Source of the DNA: Zonotrichia leucophrys gambelii
Lineage: Eukaryota; Chordata; Aves; Passeriformes; Passerellidae
Length of the DNA: 64,000 bases
Direction: 5' to 3'
Assembly (NCBI RefSeq): GCF_028769735.1
Contig: NC_088170.1
Span: forward strand, 50,687,585-50,751,584
Shown: positions 49,197 through 63,029 of the stretch, piece after piece
How positions within the stretch are numbered: position 1 is the first letter of the stretch
How the letters are laid out: every line of letters starts with the position of its first letter
Made by a program: the position numbers and the translations under genes
Notes under the pieces: model-generated
The model's input: the letters and a program-made list of their open reading frames with translations, nothing else
Database searches by the model: none
What the model was told of the DNA's origin: nothing

Positions 49197-52100
49197 ATAA
49201 GTCTGTGGGAATATGAATGGTCTTCTAAGTTTTATGGTGTTCTCTAACCCAGAATCTCTGTTCATGTACAACTTAGTCATAGTTCCAATCTCCAAAGCAG
49301 GTTTAGGTGTATTCAACTGCTGCACTGAATCTATGCTTCTCCTTTCTCTGGCTCTCTCCATGGGCAAGGTCAAGGCTGCAAAGAGAACATTACCCAGCCC
49401 TGTGTCATGCAGAGACTTCCTTCACACTGAAGTAACCCAGTGTTTGCCTAAGGAATGATATAAAGCAGATGGACTAAAATAAATGCACAAACTCTAAATG
49501 TTCAGAAGAGAAGACAAAAATCAATTCATATTTACACTGTTGGGTTTTTAAGAAATGAAGTAATAACTCACTCAATTCTCAATATTGTTCTTGAATATAC
49601 AAGATATTTGCCAAAGTCTATAACCATGTGTGGTTTATTTTAAATATGATGCAATCCATAGCCTGCATTCTGCTTAATTTTGCAGTATGAGTTGTCTTTA
49701 TCCATTATTTATTGTGCTCAAATATGAGGAAGATCAGAATATTAGACAGAAATAGCACAGTGGCTTTGAGTATGACTTGTAGAAATGAGATGAAACTGAG
49801 TAGTAAAAACAGCAGTGCTTAAGGGTCTGGATTGAGAATGATTGCAGGGGAGATCCAGGAGTGGCTGGGAGTTGCCCTGGCAATGTGGCCTTAGAAAGAT
49901 GAATGCAGGTCCCTGGGGCTTCTGGTAAGAGATTCCCACAAAAGCCAGGGATGCATTAGTGCCATTGTGCAAGGCCCTAAAGCACCTTATCAGGAATAAT
50001 GTGTATGATTCTCTCTGTCCATTTTCTAGAAGTGAATTTAGATTGGAACAGGTTCAGAGGACAAATAGCATGTCTGGGAAAATAGGAAAGAGGAGATGAG
50101 GCACCATGGCAAAACAAAATGACAGAAGATCAAAGAAAATATATAAAATATATATGTATACTTCCAATGGATAGGTGTAATTTCTGTTGACTTGATATAA
50201 TTTCTGTTCCTACATGTAATTTCTTAACAATCAACAGAGTCATTTTCAGGTGGTGAGAGACTTCATGAGCAACAGGGAAGAAATATATTATTTTAAATAA
50301 AAGATGATGTTCATTCCAGAAGTATTTATAAATTAATAACAGACACATTTCTAGAGAAATGTACAGATTCCTAATTCTGAGGACAGTCTGTAATGTGTCT
50401 CCAGCAGAATTAAGTGGGAACTAAGAGATTTTAGTGCTTTAAAGCTGGAGCTCAAGACAAAGTGATTCTATACAGTGTTGCTTTTAACACCAAAGGACAG
50501 GACTCAGTCCAGAAAATCCCTTTAGTTTTTCTGTTCATCTTTGTCTTTTAGGTATCTTGCCATCTAAAAAGTAATAATAAACCAAATCACTGCTATGGAA
50601 GGAATTCAAAATCCTTCTGTCTGAAGTTTTCTAAAACTAATAATGATTTGGGTGTCCTTTGAAGAACAGTGGCTTCCAAACAAATCTGTCAAATATTAAT
50701 TTAAGTCTGTTTAGTCTACAGCAGTGAAATTGCTTTGAATAGAAAATACATGATAAAATATGTGTAATGGGTCTTGTCAAAAAGCTTTTTCACTCTGTTT
50801 TGCATTTTCCAATAACAGACAATCTCCACTGCCTTTAATGAAAAGTAATAAAACTTCTGAAGCCAGAACTGATTGCTGGTTAATTTAAAAGAAAGGAAAG
50901 TTTATTACCTCTCTTTGCAGTATACTGCTCATTCTCTGAATCTAGAAGTCAGTGGTTAAATAAAGTCTCTCTGGGAGGAATTTTCCATTGTGAGTCATAA
51001 GCATTGGATTGACAACCTTTATAGAAATTTAAATGCAACCCTATTAAGCAATACACTTCTATAAAAGCTGAGGGATAAATTCCTCTCACTGAGTGCGGGG
51101 GCACTAAGGTGCAGTATCAGAGAATGACCTGCAGGGAGTTTATGCAGCTATGAGAAGCCATGAGGTTGGGATCTGCCTGGCTGGAGGAGGACAGGATATC
51201 TAATGGTACAGAGCCCATCAGCCAGCAGCAATTATCTAAATGATGTTTGCTCACAGGAATAAAGCAACAGCCACATAAATAAACAATTGTTGGGCTTATT
51301 TCAATATTACGTTAGAGCTGGATATTGCTCTTGCAAACATCACTTGAAACAAGTATTTCAGTAAAATGAAAATAACTATCACAATACTTCCTGGCCTGTG
51401 TTTTAAGTGTACAAAATTTAGGAAAAAAAAAGTCCTCTAAACTTATTTTGTGCTTTCATCAATTTTGTCTCCCATAACTATCAGTTTTGGCTTAATTTTG
51501 AGTTTTCCCCTGTAAACTCTGGGTTACCTATAAGTGAAAAGTGTAAATGTGTGCAAAATTAAAAATTTCAAACACTACTCCTGTCACTAAAAAAAAAAAA
51601 AAGCATTGGGGAAATTACAGTTTCCCATATTTAAAACAATTGGCAAATGTAATGCCAGTCAACCCACTTGGGATGGTGAGCATACACATGAAGGAGAAAA
51701 CTAGAGAGATCACAGATGATGTTGTAATGATGCACAGGAAGAATGCTGAGAAGAGGATATGTGAAGATGCTGGACAGCTTTCTGGAACAACAGAGAAGGC
51801 AACACCAGCAGCTATTTTGGGAATGTGTAACATCCCTGTTCTGACTGAATCCGAGCACTCAGAAATGCCAGTGTGTGGCCACAATTTTGTGATGCTGACC
51901 CTGGCTGCTGGACTGGGCTCAAGGTGAAGCTTTTGGACACAGACACTTCTTTGTGGTGGCAATTCTAGAAGCAGTTCTCAAAGTCTACACAGCTACATGA
52001 GCTTAAAAGCCACCACTCCTAATATAATCCCTTCTGGCATCAGGTCAGGAACATGGTGCTGTGCAAGTTATTTCTTGTTTTCACCCTTCTGCTATCACCA

Positions 52101-52800
52101 CCTCTATCCTGCTTAAGATCTGCACTGGTAGGAGCTTCCTGGGGAAGGGCATTGCAAGGTGTTTGTAAGCTACAAACCCCATGCAGCTCACCACTGTGGT
52201 TCTCAGAGTGCAGGAGTGCCAAAAGAGAAATGCAGTGAGGCCCTGCCACTTCAAGAGTGTTACTATTAACATTTTCTGTCTTGTAGCATTAATTTTTGTC
52301 AACATCCATGTCTACATGTTATTTCTTGTTTCTTAAAGCAAATTATTGTTTACTGCTAGTGATCAGCTGCTCTAACTTCTCACTCAAAACCAGCTACTGA
52401 TAAAACATCAACGTTTGTGCTTTGCTGTACATATGTTTTTCTATTGGTAAAACTGAATAGCTTGTTATGCCAAACGTTTGAACAAGCAGATGAACAAAAC
52501 CCAGTAAAGAATCTACACAAGTGAGTTGGTTTCTACACATTCTCCTGAGCCAGCAATCAGAGATTTAAAGTATTTAGAAACAAAACAATCCATTAACCAG
52601 TGTAGCCCATAAAATTAATCAGCCATAATATACTCTCTAAGATTAGCAGTAGTTTCCCACCAGCCATAACCTCTCTCCCTCCAGCAAAACAGGCACTTTA
52701 CAGGTCTGTATCACTCCCTGGCTCATGCCAGCCCACAATCCAGAGAGCAGCACAGCTATTTACAGTTGGTTTCATTAAAATTGCCTTGTATTGCAGAGAT
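49197..52800. other. Intergenic, nothing recognised
   Basis: AT-rich sequence. An open plus-strand frame of 126 codons at 51547-51927 follows an A-rich run; I recognise no protein in it and the opposite strand is also open for most of its length. Confidence 0.6.
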
Positions 52801-52816
52801 GGGAGCATTCATGCAC

Positions 52817-52867
52817 GTGTATGTATGTATTTTATGTGTATATGTATGTATTATTTGTACGTATATA
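52817..52867. repeat. TGTA/TA-rich microsatellite
   Basis: Imperfect tetranucleotide repeat of the (TGTA)n type over about 50 bp. Confidence 0.8.
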
Positions 52868-53824
52868 ATCACTGGTTTTTTGTGTCCTGCACTTCTATTC
52901 CAACCAGGATGCATCCTGTCCACTTGGGTAAAGGTAAACTCTGATGAGAGAAGAACCATTTAATTTCAACTAGCTTGGAGAGTATCACTTATCTTTGGCC
53001 TTTCCAATGCATTTTATAATGAAACTTCTGCAGCAGCAGAGGCTGTAACTGGACTTTCAATGTAACTTTCCTGTCTGGATGAGGTTTTATAGCCCAGGGC
53101 CTCAGGACAGGCAGGATTTCCAAGATACATTTTATTGGAAAGCTTTGAATAGCTCTGCTCCTTCACATGGATTTTTGAAATCACTGCTGGTCATGCAAGA
53201 TAATTTGAATCCAAAGTCATGTGGAAAACCTCCCACTCTCAAAGTCCTGATGTGTTTGCCAGTTTTGTAAGCAGTTGCCCTATAAATATAAATCTCTTCC
53301 TATGGTAAACATTTACAATGAATCAAAGAGATCTGTAGTGGATGCTTGTTGAGTTCAACAGATGTATGAGACTTCAAAGGCTCTGCAAACATGACTGGTT
53401 CTCCAGTGGGTAGTCTTACCTGAAGTGAGGTAGATGATATTTTTACTAAGAAAAAGTGTGGGAATTTTTCCAGACCTGGAAACAGCCATAGCTCAGTATG
53501 CAACTCTTTTGTATTCTCTTTTCAGCCACTGCTGACTTAAATTCTAAATTATTCTATGAAATCTCTTTTTGGTTTCTTAGCAAGTAGACTTATGCCTCTC
53601 TTGAGTTTAGTTACAGAGAGTAAAGGTACAGAGACTGGATCATCAATATTAAGATTTGTTAAATGTATGATTACTAAATGAAGAAATTTCCAATTATTCT
53701 GCTTTGTGCCATATTTTTTTTCAAAATGTTAACAAAATCTTTCTTGATTGATAAGTATTGATAAAAATAAATCTGGATAAATTTTCTGATAGCTTCCATT
53801 TCATAATGTTATGTTTGTTTCCAG

Positions 53825-53880
53825 TGTTTCTAGTGATCTCTCACTTGCCCCACCAAAAATACTGAAAAAGAGAAACTATA
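53825..53880 (+). other. Candidate exon, plus strand
   Basis: A 56-nt segment lies between a TTTGTTTCCAG acceptor and a TATA|GTAAGT donor. The second frame is open (V-S-S-D-L-S-L-A-P-P-K-I-L-K-K-R). No family is recognised. Its relation to the 44-48 kb candidates is unknown. Confidence 0.18.
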
Positions 53881-54657
53881 GTAAGTGTTCATTCTAATAC
53901 AGGCACATCAAGGAAGTGCAGAGAACATGACAGCATGGTAATCAGTATACCAACTGATGGTGGCAATGCTTTCTGCAATTACAAACCTGGCTCTGGCTTC
54001 TCTCAGGCTCTCTCAAAATTCTGTTCAAATTGATGAGGCAAAGTTTAATGTTCACAGAATTTTTCACTGAACTTATGCCCCTGTTTTAATTCTGTGAGGA
54101 TGGGATGCCAATGGCAGGAGCAGAGATTTGGGAAAAGGCATCATCCTTGCCATCAGGCCCAGGATAGTGCAGGAACAGTTTCTAATGTTGGTGGCATTTT
54201 CTACTGAAGGAACACAGCAGGAGATAAAAGGTGGGTGGAGTGGCTGGCATTTAGCTGAGTCACACTGCTTCTAACATCAAAAGAATTTCAGTTCAATAAT
54301 TGGCCAAAGGGTCAACCAGATCCTTGCCTTGCCTAAGGCAATATTTCCATGATGCTTTTGGTCTGTGCAATTGCTTCCATACCAACAAGTCAGGGAGCCT
54401 AGGCAAACTCCTTAATTCTTAGAGGGCTTTATGCTGGGCTAGGAATTGTCATTTTCTTAAACACTGGACATGTAACTGCACAGTTTAGCTTCCCCAGTTG
54501 TGTTTATTGTGTGGTTCTGGTATCTTTTCTCATCGGTTGAATAATTGAGCTGGTTTGCAATAAACACTTTTAATCTGTGCTGCCTACGTTTTAGGTAATT
54601 ATGGTCTTGCTAAATAAGTTTTTGTGGAAGCATTTTCTTATGATTTGCCTTTACAAC

Positions 54658-54710
54658 TTTATACATATATATATGTATATCTGTATATCTATATGTATAT
54701 CTCTTTATAT
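54658..54710. repeat. TA/TATC microsatellite
   Basis: Imperfect alternation of TATA, TGTATATC and TATATC units. Confidence 0.8.
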
Positions 54711-57390
54711 TCCTTTCCTTCCTCATTTTTAAGTGGTGCCATTCTATTTCAGTGATTAAAAAGAACATTTATTGTTACTTCACATGTTAATCTTTGTTAA
54801 TGCCACTTTCTACATATACTTAGCAATGGCAAAATGAACAGAATGTGCCTCTAAATGTAAAGCAACTGCTGCTATAATATATAGTTCCCCTTGTAGGTTC
54901 ACCACAAAGGATAATGCCAACCTCCTGACACAGCATGTGCAATCCGTATTAAGCTATTAAATAGCTCTTAATTTGTTTTTATTTTTAGAGGTTGCTCTTG
55001 AAATATGTATTTAAGATTCTCTTTTTAAAGTCGTTTGGAGTTCAGAATTAAATATCCACAGGGCTCAAAAAAAATCTTGATAATGTTATTTCTATGAGGC
55101 ACAAAGGGTAGGATTTGTTTGACTGTGTGCAGATCACTGCAGGAGTTATCATCGGCACCTATGCTAATCACATCATTTTCCTTTTATAACCAAAGAAGAG
55201 AAACGAGTCAGCTGATCAACTTCTGATATCTGGTACAGGATGAGATGAACTGCATCTTAAAAGCAGCTCTTACTCCCTAAAGACTTCAAAACAAGCCTTG
55301 GTGACCAGTTCAGGTGTAGACATTTGCACTGGTGATATCTAAAAAGAGATGAGTCTCGTCGAGGTGACTGCCAGTAGTTATGAGCAGGCCTTTAAACAAG
55401 CTTGAGCTCTGCACATTTACTCTTAGCTGTACAGCTGTTTGCATATTAAGCAATCTGCTAAAACTCAGCTTCCACAATATCCTCTTTTTTCTGTCTTTAC
55501 AGTAGAGTGCTAACAATTCTGACTAGTCCTTTAAATTAAGAAATTTAGTTATTAAAATAAAAGTATGCAACTTGTAAGTTCTAAGAGTGAAGGCAGGGTA
55601 TCAGTTTTTAAATAAATTGCTACATAGCTATATTATTAGCTTTAAACTTGCAGGAACTTTGCTAATGGTCCTGAAAAGTCATGAGTAAAGGCAAAGCCAC
55701 ACATTATGCTTAAATCTAGATTGGATAATTTCACTGAGGCTTCAATTATAGGCTTAAATATTTAAACAAATCTTCTGCATGTGGATTTGAAGAATTTTGA
55801 CTCACTTCTTGGAGTAAGACATTGCCACTGCAAATGTAGGCATTCTTTTCTTGATGAATGTTTTAGTAACCCATTTTTCCTATGAAGCTGGCCTCAAAAG
55901 AATTTTTCAAAAATCTTTCTATGGCATTAGGCAGTGTGTCAGAAATCTCCGTGGCAAGGTAGGCATTCATAATATTGTGCATTTTTTGCATAATAAATCT
56001 CAGCCTTGTGCAAAAGTCTTCTGAAACGATGATTAGTTTTTAGACTCAAAGGGCTGCTCTGTAGAATTATGAGAACCTTAAGAAAAAAGGGGGGGGGGAT
56101 GAAAGAAAAGTGAAAAACAACTTCGTTGCTAAAGAAAATACACTTTCATTTTCAGCCACAAGATGGTGCCACTTCCTTAATGTAAAGTACAATTTACCTT
56201 TGAAAACGGTATAAAAATGACATTTACCAAATTAATCCCCATGGAAAGAGTGAAGGAGCAGAGGAGTCCTACTAGTGCCTTTAAAATAGCATTTAAATGG
56301 CATTTAAATGACATATGGTTTTTGTGCTGACCCTCTGCAGAAGACTAGGATATATTCTGCCTGAATTCAGGGACATATTTGCTAATTTGTGTGACAGAAA
56401 TAGCCTTTTAGTGCATATGGTCACTGCCAGCTCTTCAGCAAATCATGGTGCTCCATCTGAGTGAGTTTCTGTTTCTTTCTGTGTACCAAAACAAATTATT
56501 TAGCAAATTTCAAAACTTTGTCTGAGGAAGTGTACTGAAGATTGGTGATCTGCACAGACACAACTGAAATATCAGAAGAGTGGGGATGCCAGTGTGTGGC
56601 TGAGAACCCATCTGACCCATTCACAATATTCTTTTTACAGCCATTTCAGAAGAAGACCTTTTGGGATACTAACTGTGGTTCATTATTCTTTTCACCTTAT
56701 GTGGGTGGAAACCTGAAAGAGAAAACCAAAAAACCTATGGTTTGTGCAGCACTTTGTCTATAAAATTATCTTCAAGTCAGAGGCTGAAAGAACAGGAAAT
56801 GGCAAAAGAGGCAGTCCCTTGGCAGCTCTCTGTCCCCCTGCTTGGCTCCACTTTGCTCATCCCCACTGGTCCCTCTGGAGGCCCTGGCCTTTGCCCCACC
56901 TTCTGCCTGCTTCCCTGGTTGTTTGCCTGTCTGCTTCCCCTCACACTCATCTGGTAGCTGCTGCCTCTGTGGTCACCCCAAGAAAGTACAGGAGAGCAAA
57001 AGATCATGGAGCATCTCCCTGCTTTTACTTGGGGTTCAAGTACCCCAAAAGTAGGGTGTAATGATGCAAAAATGTTGGACAAACTTGACCACGTGCATCA
57101 TTACTAGTACAACACGTGATGACACTATGTTTTACTTTTCTAAGAATAGAGGTGTTTCCATGATAATGTGTTTTATCATGGAAATCCCAGTCTGTAGTTA
57201 AGGTGGAAAAAATCAACCTTTCATTTAAATGAACTGCATGAGTGATTCCTACTGAAAGTCAAAACACATAGCCTCCTACATCCCTCAGGCAGACTGCTGA
57301 GGCTTATTTGAGGGTGTAGCCCAAACCTGCTTCCCTTCACACTGATAGGAACAGCAGTGTGAGTAACTGAAATGCTTTCAAGCATTTTTA
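54711..57390. other. Intergenic, nothing recognised
   Basis: AT-rich sequence including a G9 run near 56090. I see no supported gene. Confidence 0.6.
57155..57184. repeat. 12-bp inverted repeat, 6-nt loop
   Basis: TTTCCATGATAA (57155-57166) pairs exactly with TTATCATGGAAA (57173-57184). It is small and probably incidental. Confidence 0.8.
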
Positions 57391-57394
57391 TTGC

Positions 57395-57625
57395 CCGACC
57401 AACTCACGTGAAACGTAGAAACCCTGACTCGGGCAGCCCGGTGACAAAGCCTGACTCCAGCTCGGGGCCAGGAAGCGAGTCATTGTCCCAAGGTGGTTCT
57501 GCACCCGTGCCCTGGCCAGGTGAGGCAGTGTCACCGATGCGGTGACCCCGCCTTCCGGGGCCGTCCATGAGTTATTCACCACCTGGGGCTCGTCACCATC
57601 CCGGTGGGTGTCAGAAGAGATCCTG
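57395..57625. other. Isolated GC-rich, CpG-containing block
   Basis: About 230 bp of clearly higher GC and CpG content than the flanks. The minus strand is open across it and ends at an AATAAA-containing stop (about 57390). It could be a decayed LTR or other insertion, or a small regulatory CpG block. No terminal repeats or target duplications are visible. Confidence 0.4.
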
Positions 57626-59230
57626 CAATCCAAATTGCCTAAGTGTGAGATTCTGGGTGACTCACAGCAGCCTGATGACTCCGTAGCTCATTTGTTTAGG
57701 CAAGCTGCAAGCCCAAGGATGTCCCAGCCTATGTCATGCAGGTTGGTTCTTCTGCTCCTTAGGGGAGTTCCCCGCATGCATATGCTGCCTGTGCTTGAAA
57801 AACAAAAAATATATTAAAGATGAGACATGACATTTCATGGAAAATTACTGTACTACGTCCTTGAAATCTGGAGTTGATCTTATGTTGCAAGACCCTTGAA
57901 TTTTACTAGTTATGTAAGAAGTAAAATGGCATTTTGTTTTTTTACTAAAATGGCAACAAAGGGAAGGTAAATAGAGGGAAGGGAGAAAAAAACCCTGGTT
58001 TCAAAGCTTTTTCTGTTTTCTATAGGAGTGTTTAATTGAGTTTAATTTGAATTAAAGCTCATTAAAAACCTCAGTACACCATATTTCTAAATACTTCCAT
58101 TTTATAATACCATATTTTTATATTATATAATATTTTTTTATTATACCATATTTTAGAGGAAAGAACATCTCTTGGTATTCTTTAAACTCATAATTGATGC
58201 TTCTTCTGTGAAAAAAGAGTATTAGTTTGAGACATTTTCTTTTGTATTTCACAGGAAAATTGAATCTTACTTCTGTGTAAATCAAAATAAAGCCCTCTGC
58301 TAGGAAGGGAGAGAAGGAAGGCATAGCAAAGGCAGGAAAATATAGCTTCTGTATCTGGATAGCTTTAGGAGCACATGATCCAAACTGTGATCTTCAAACT
58401 AGGAAACACATTTGCATTTTTACTCTTATTTTCCTCTCTACAGTTCATGGAAAACTTGGTTTTTTTCCCCCTCGTAATCTAGATCTGATTGCTTGGGACA
58501 AGTTTCTGCCTTGCTGCACTAAGCTAAACATAGCAGGCTTAAGGTGATCTGCCTGGTCAAGATGGAATCTCAGTCAGGCAGAAAGCAGAAAGAATTGGAA
58601 AAAAGTACTGCAAAGAAGGAAAAGAAGCTGGAAAGGAAGCTCATGTATTAGAAGGATGGTTGTTAGAAAGGCTTGTGTCAGAGGCTTGAAGTGGCATTTC
58701 CCCCACCACTGACTGCTGCTGCCTCTTTGGAGCAAAGGGCTGCTGAGCCCTGCAGCCTGCAGCGACAGCACCCCCAGGCTGCCAGGAGCATCCATCCCCT
58801 GTGGCTCTCTGATGTAGGGTGGGGTGACAGAGGTGGGCAGTGCCAGTGGGCCTGGTGCTGGCTCTCTGTTCCTCCATCCCTGTTCCATCTTCAGCACTTT
58901 TTAGAATCCTTCCTTTTTCAGTTCTCCTACCCAGAGAGTTTTTGAAAGGTCAGGGGGCATGACCAAAGTGAACACTTCTGCAAATGTCTGTATTCATGAT
59001 ATTTCTACTAGCTGGCAAACAAGTTTTTGACAAGATTTCACGAACATGAATGTTCAACAAAGAAAAGGATGAAATAATTTCAGAAAACCCAAAATTCTTG
59101 ATTTTTTCAGTAGCTTACTGTTACCCTCCCTAATTACCCAAGTTTTGGTTAACAGCACAGACTTTAGAAAATGAGTCTAAAGTGTGAGGTGAGTTTTGTG
59201 CACAATGCATTTCTGACTGTCACTCCTTAA
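57626..59230. other. Intergenic, nothing recognised
   Basis: Mostly AT-rich, with a GC-richer patch at about 58.67-58.88 kb that is open on both strands and therefore not convincing as coding. Confidence 0.6.
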
Positions 59231-59231
59231 T

Positions 59232-59258
59232 GCACACACACAAACACACACACACACA
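59232..59258. repeat. (CA)n microsatellite
   Basis: About 27 bp of CA repeat with one AA interruption. Confidence 0.9.
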
Positions 59259-62200
59259 GAGAAAAGCAAACTTATTCTTCAGAAAAAAGTTTTTTCTCAA
59301 CTGCTGGCTTATTGTTTTCTATTAGCATTCAAAAGTACTTAGTGTTGCAGACAAAAATCTTCTATTTCAATATAAATAAATAACTTGATCTCTTGAGGTT
59401 TTTAAATAATCCTGCTTGTTTCCTTATCATGTGAGAAAATACATGAGAATTTATGAGATGGGACTTAGCCACAGGCCTCAGCTTCTGCATTCTGGCTATA
59501 CAATAGAAAAGAAGAAAGCTGCCATGCAGAAGTATGTGGGTAGTCATGGCTGTTCTTTAGCTTCCTCTTTAGTCAATATAACATTTTTTTTCTCCTTATT
59601 AATTTATCTCCTGCTGTTGCCTGAAAGTACTGTCAGTTGCACAGGCCTATGAGTCAGCCACCTCTCTGCATGAAGCTGAACAATAAATTCCATTTCTTCC
59701 TCCTTGCACTTTAAATATAGCTTCATTCCTCTGTTCCACTGGAGCAGGGTCTGTTATTTATTCTCTTCCTGTGAGACTGGTTTACCAGCTCCCTTCGGTG
59801 TGACAAGGAAAATTAGTCTGTGTTCATAAAAAAGTGAATCCACACATCTTTTTCTAAATCAGTGCCAAAGTAATGGTAATATCACAGGAAAAAAAAATTA
59901 GGAAAAGTTCCTTGAGTAAAGTGTCTCTTCAGAGATCAGTGTCTCAGAGCTGGTAACTTGTTTCTTCAGACCCCATGTGTCAGTTTGAGAGATGCCCAAA
60001 GAGCAGGGGCACCATAGATCTGATTTTATGAGAGTTGTTAATAATGCATTCATTTCTCCAAAACTGTGCTCTGAGAGTGATAAGCTTACAAATGTTTGCA
60101 GTTTTGAGGTTTAAACACACCTATCTTTTTATTGTAAATGACCATGGGCAGAGTGATATTCCTGAGTGCAAATGCCAAATGTGTTCTCAAGAGCTCCTTG
60201 CAAGAGTACCTAAAAACCAAGACTGGCCAAACCACTGTGTAGATCCAGATAATGTTACTGAAGGGCAGGCTTTTTACATTTACCTATGGAATTAAACATC
60301 TGTGGAAATGCAGAGGCATTGGTGTAAGAAATCTTTAATTTTTTGGTTCTTTAGGAAAAAAAAGGAAAGTGAAGGGGGGTTGTTTTGAATTTCTCATAAT
60401 TAGAATTAGACCGAGAGTAAGCATCAGGTGTTCCTTGGGCAGAACATCTAACCATATAGCAAAATTTCCATGTAACACTATTAAATCCCTGATCTTTCTC
60501 CTGATGAATTTGGATCACTAGCCCCAAATTCTCATTGGTGTTGACTGATTTTTAGCTGCCCTGGTATACACAGGTCTGACCTTTTTTTCATCCTAAAGCT
60601 GTGCACACCCACTCTCCTTTCCTGTGTGGCAGAAGTGCCACTCACATGTGGGTTGTACATATGTTCTTCAGAGACACTCCTACGTGAAAGAGTTTGTGTG
60701 TGTGTATATATATATACACATATATATATTTGTATGTGCATGTGCCTTGGCATCTGGGGGCTGTGTTGGCAGTTGCCTCCAAACAAAATACGTGGGGTAT
60801 CTTGGATTTGGTCCTGCAGGTTGAGGGAGGTGGGTTTGACTCTGGGTTGGAGGCTGGATACTGGCAACAGGGACCAAACACTTTCTGGCAGAGGTGACCT
60901 GAGTATTCAGCCAGACTTCACCCAAAGCCTGTCACAACAGGTTCCCCAAAAAGGAACTAAGGTGCTAAATGTTGACAAAAAGGTGGCTGACAATTGGTAC
61001 CAGCACCCCAAACTTGTCCCTGTCCAAACAGAAAGCTGGGAGAGGCGCTTGTTCTGCCTCATGGTTAGCTAGATCGGTTCAGGGTGTGTTTTAGTTGTAG
61101 TTTATCTAACCATAAAATCAAACATCTATTATTTGTGATTAATCATGTTCAGAAAAGCAAGAGAGGGACCTAATCCTTTAACCCTTGAAGCAATAGATTT
61201 ATAAAAGTCCATATGGACTTAAAGTGCAATTAACTATTTAATATTTTCCAATATTTTCCACTGAACCTGGTTCAGTGCCATCAGTCTCACTGCCCAATGA
61301 TAACCAGATGTCTCACTGCACTGAAATTGCTAATAAATATGAATTAAATATTTGAATATTTTTACAGATATGGACCATTAGTCCTATGAGTCCCCATCAG
61401 TTCAACTGCTTTTAACAGCATCAGGAAGTGCCTGTTTGCATTTTTAGGCAATGATGTGACTTGGAAATCTGATAAGCCCTCTTACTTCACATGAACTTCA
61501 AATAAAGCAGATTCAGGAGCAGAATTCAGTTCTTGATATATGTGTAAGCTTGAAATGAAACCCACAGTCCACAGGTGTAATTAGCCTGACAACATTTATT
61601 TTAAAAATGGTTATTAAAAGTCAGACTAAGACTAAATTATTCCCATGCTCTTTTCACCCTTTTTTCCTAGCTATGAAGCAAAATAAGTTATTCTACAAGC
61701 AGTGTTGAATTTTTTTTTCTAAAACTCTTAAAAGTAATTTTGGTATTAAATGCATATTCTGGATAGAATTATTATGCTACCCCGGTTGTTATATTGCATG
61801 TGAATTTTTAGAAGCCTTTATTCTTCCAAATGCATTTGTGACATGGCACAAAACCTGGGTTTTAATATATATTAGGACTTGGTCTTTTTCTTAAAGTCTT
61901 TAAATGCTAATGTTAATAACTACTTGATAAGTAATTAGAAAATATGTATTCTAATTGTTTTGTCTAATTGTTTGAAAGAAAACCCAAATCAGATCAGTTC
62001 TGTATTTGAGAACATACTACATTTTATTCAAGTGGCAATATTCAACATCCCACATATGTATTTGGATTTCCTGAGGCATTTCTTTCTTGATGCATTGGAA
62101 GCTGAATTACATTTATCAGGAATAAAACTGAAAGTAAAAATATTATTCTTAGATACATAATAAGAAGCTGGAGACAGCTGAGCTTTCTCTCCACCTCTAA

Positions 62201-62971
62201 ACAAATGCTGCTTTATATAAAGTATAGCACTCTGTCTCAAATTCCTTCCACTACAAAGATCTTGGTTTCATTTCTAATTCAAATAAAACCAAAGCACAAG
62301 TGTCTCTCTGAATTATTTATCCAACTGTGTCTCCTTGTAGCTCCCCCTCGTCTGATTCAGCCATCATTCCTTCTGTCCCCCAGAACATTTTCTGCACGGC
62401 TGCCAAGAGGGAGCAGGACCTGGGAAGTCTCCTGATGTAGATGCTCACCCCCTGAGGTCAGGGTGACAGAGCAAGGCTGCCTGGGCTTTTATTTTTAGCA
62501 GAAGTTTTGTATGGCACAGGAGGAGCTTGGCAGGAGCCAGACTGCAAATCCTGGTGACATTCTCCTCTCCGTCAGAATTATATATACACACACAGGCATC
62601 CTTTGTCAGATGGTGGGAATCAATAGCTGCTGACTCATGACAATTGTTGCATCTCTCCCATGATCTCCATTTCCTAAATATCAAGTGGAAAAACCATATC
62701 AATTAAAACAAGCAATATTTCAAATTTGTTGTTCTTTACCACTTTAGTTGGGAAAATGCAGTATTTTCTAATGGTTTATCTAATTTTTTTCTTCCACTCT
62801 TCCCCTCTATTTTAAATGTGTTCAGCTCTATTTTTTGACTATAGCAAAGATTTTACCTACAAACGTATATAACCCAAATACATGTGAACAGTGTGTGCAT
62901 ATTTTAGTCTTGCATACTGATATTTTATTAATATTTAATTGGAAAGTTACTCTTTGCATGGTATTTTTGAA
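59259..62971. other. Intergenic, nothing recognised
   Basis: AT-rich DNA containing the TG/TA microsatellite at 60694-60737 and a 16-bp perfect palindrome AAGTCCATATGGACTT at 61205-61220. I see no supported gene; the 148-codon frame at 60626-61072 runs through the microsatellite and is open on the opposite strand too. Confidence 0.6.
60694..60737. repeat. TG/TA compound microsatellite
   Basis: A (TG)n run passing into (TA)n, about 44 bp. Confidence 0.9.
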
Positions 62972-63029
62972 CAAAGACATTAATGGGAAAACATTCCTCA
63001 CAAAGACATTAATGGGAAAATATTCCTCA
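62972..63029. repeat. 29-bp tandem duplication
   Basis: Two adjacent 29-bp copies (62972-63000 and 63001-63029) starting CAAAGACATTAATGGG differ at one position. They are followed by a short diverged repeat of ACAAAAATTC(T/C) units. Confidence 0.95.

Noticed and set aside
49038..49373. 111-codon minus-strand frame
   Set aside because: It overlaps the CR1 3' fragment; the 3' tail is largely untranslated and there is no reverse-transcriptase motif.
60626..61072. 148-codon plus-strand frame
   Set aside because: It reads through a TG/TA microsatellite and the opposite strand is open too.
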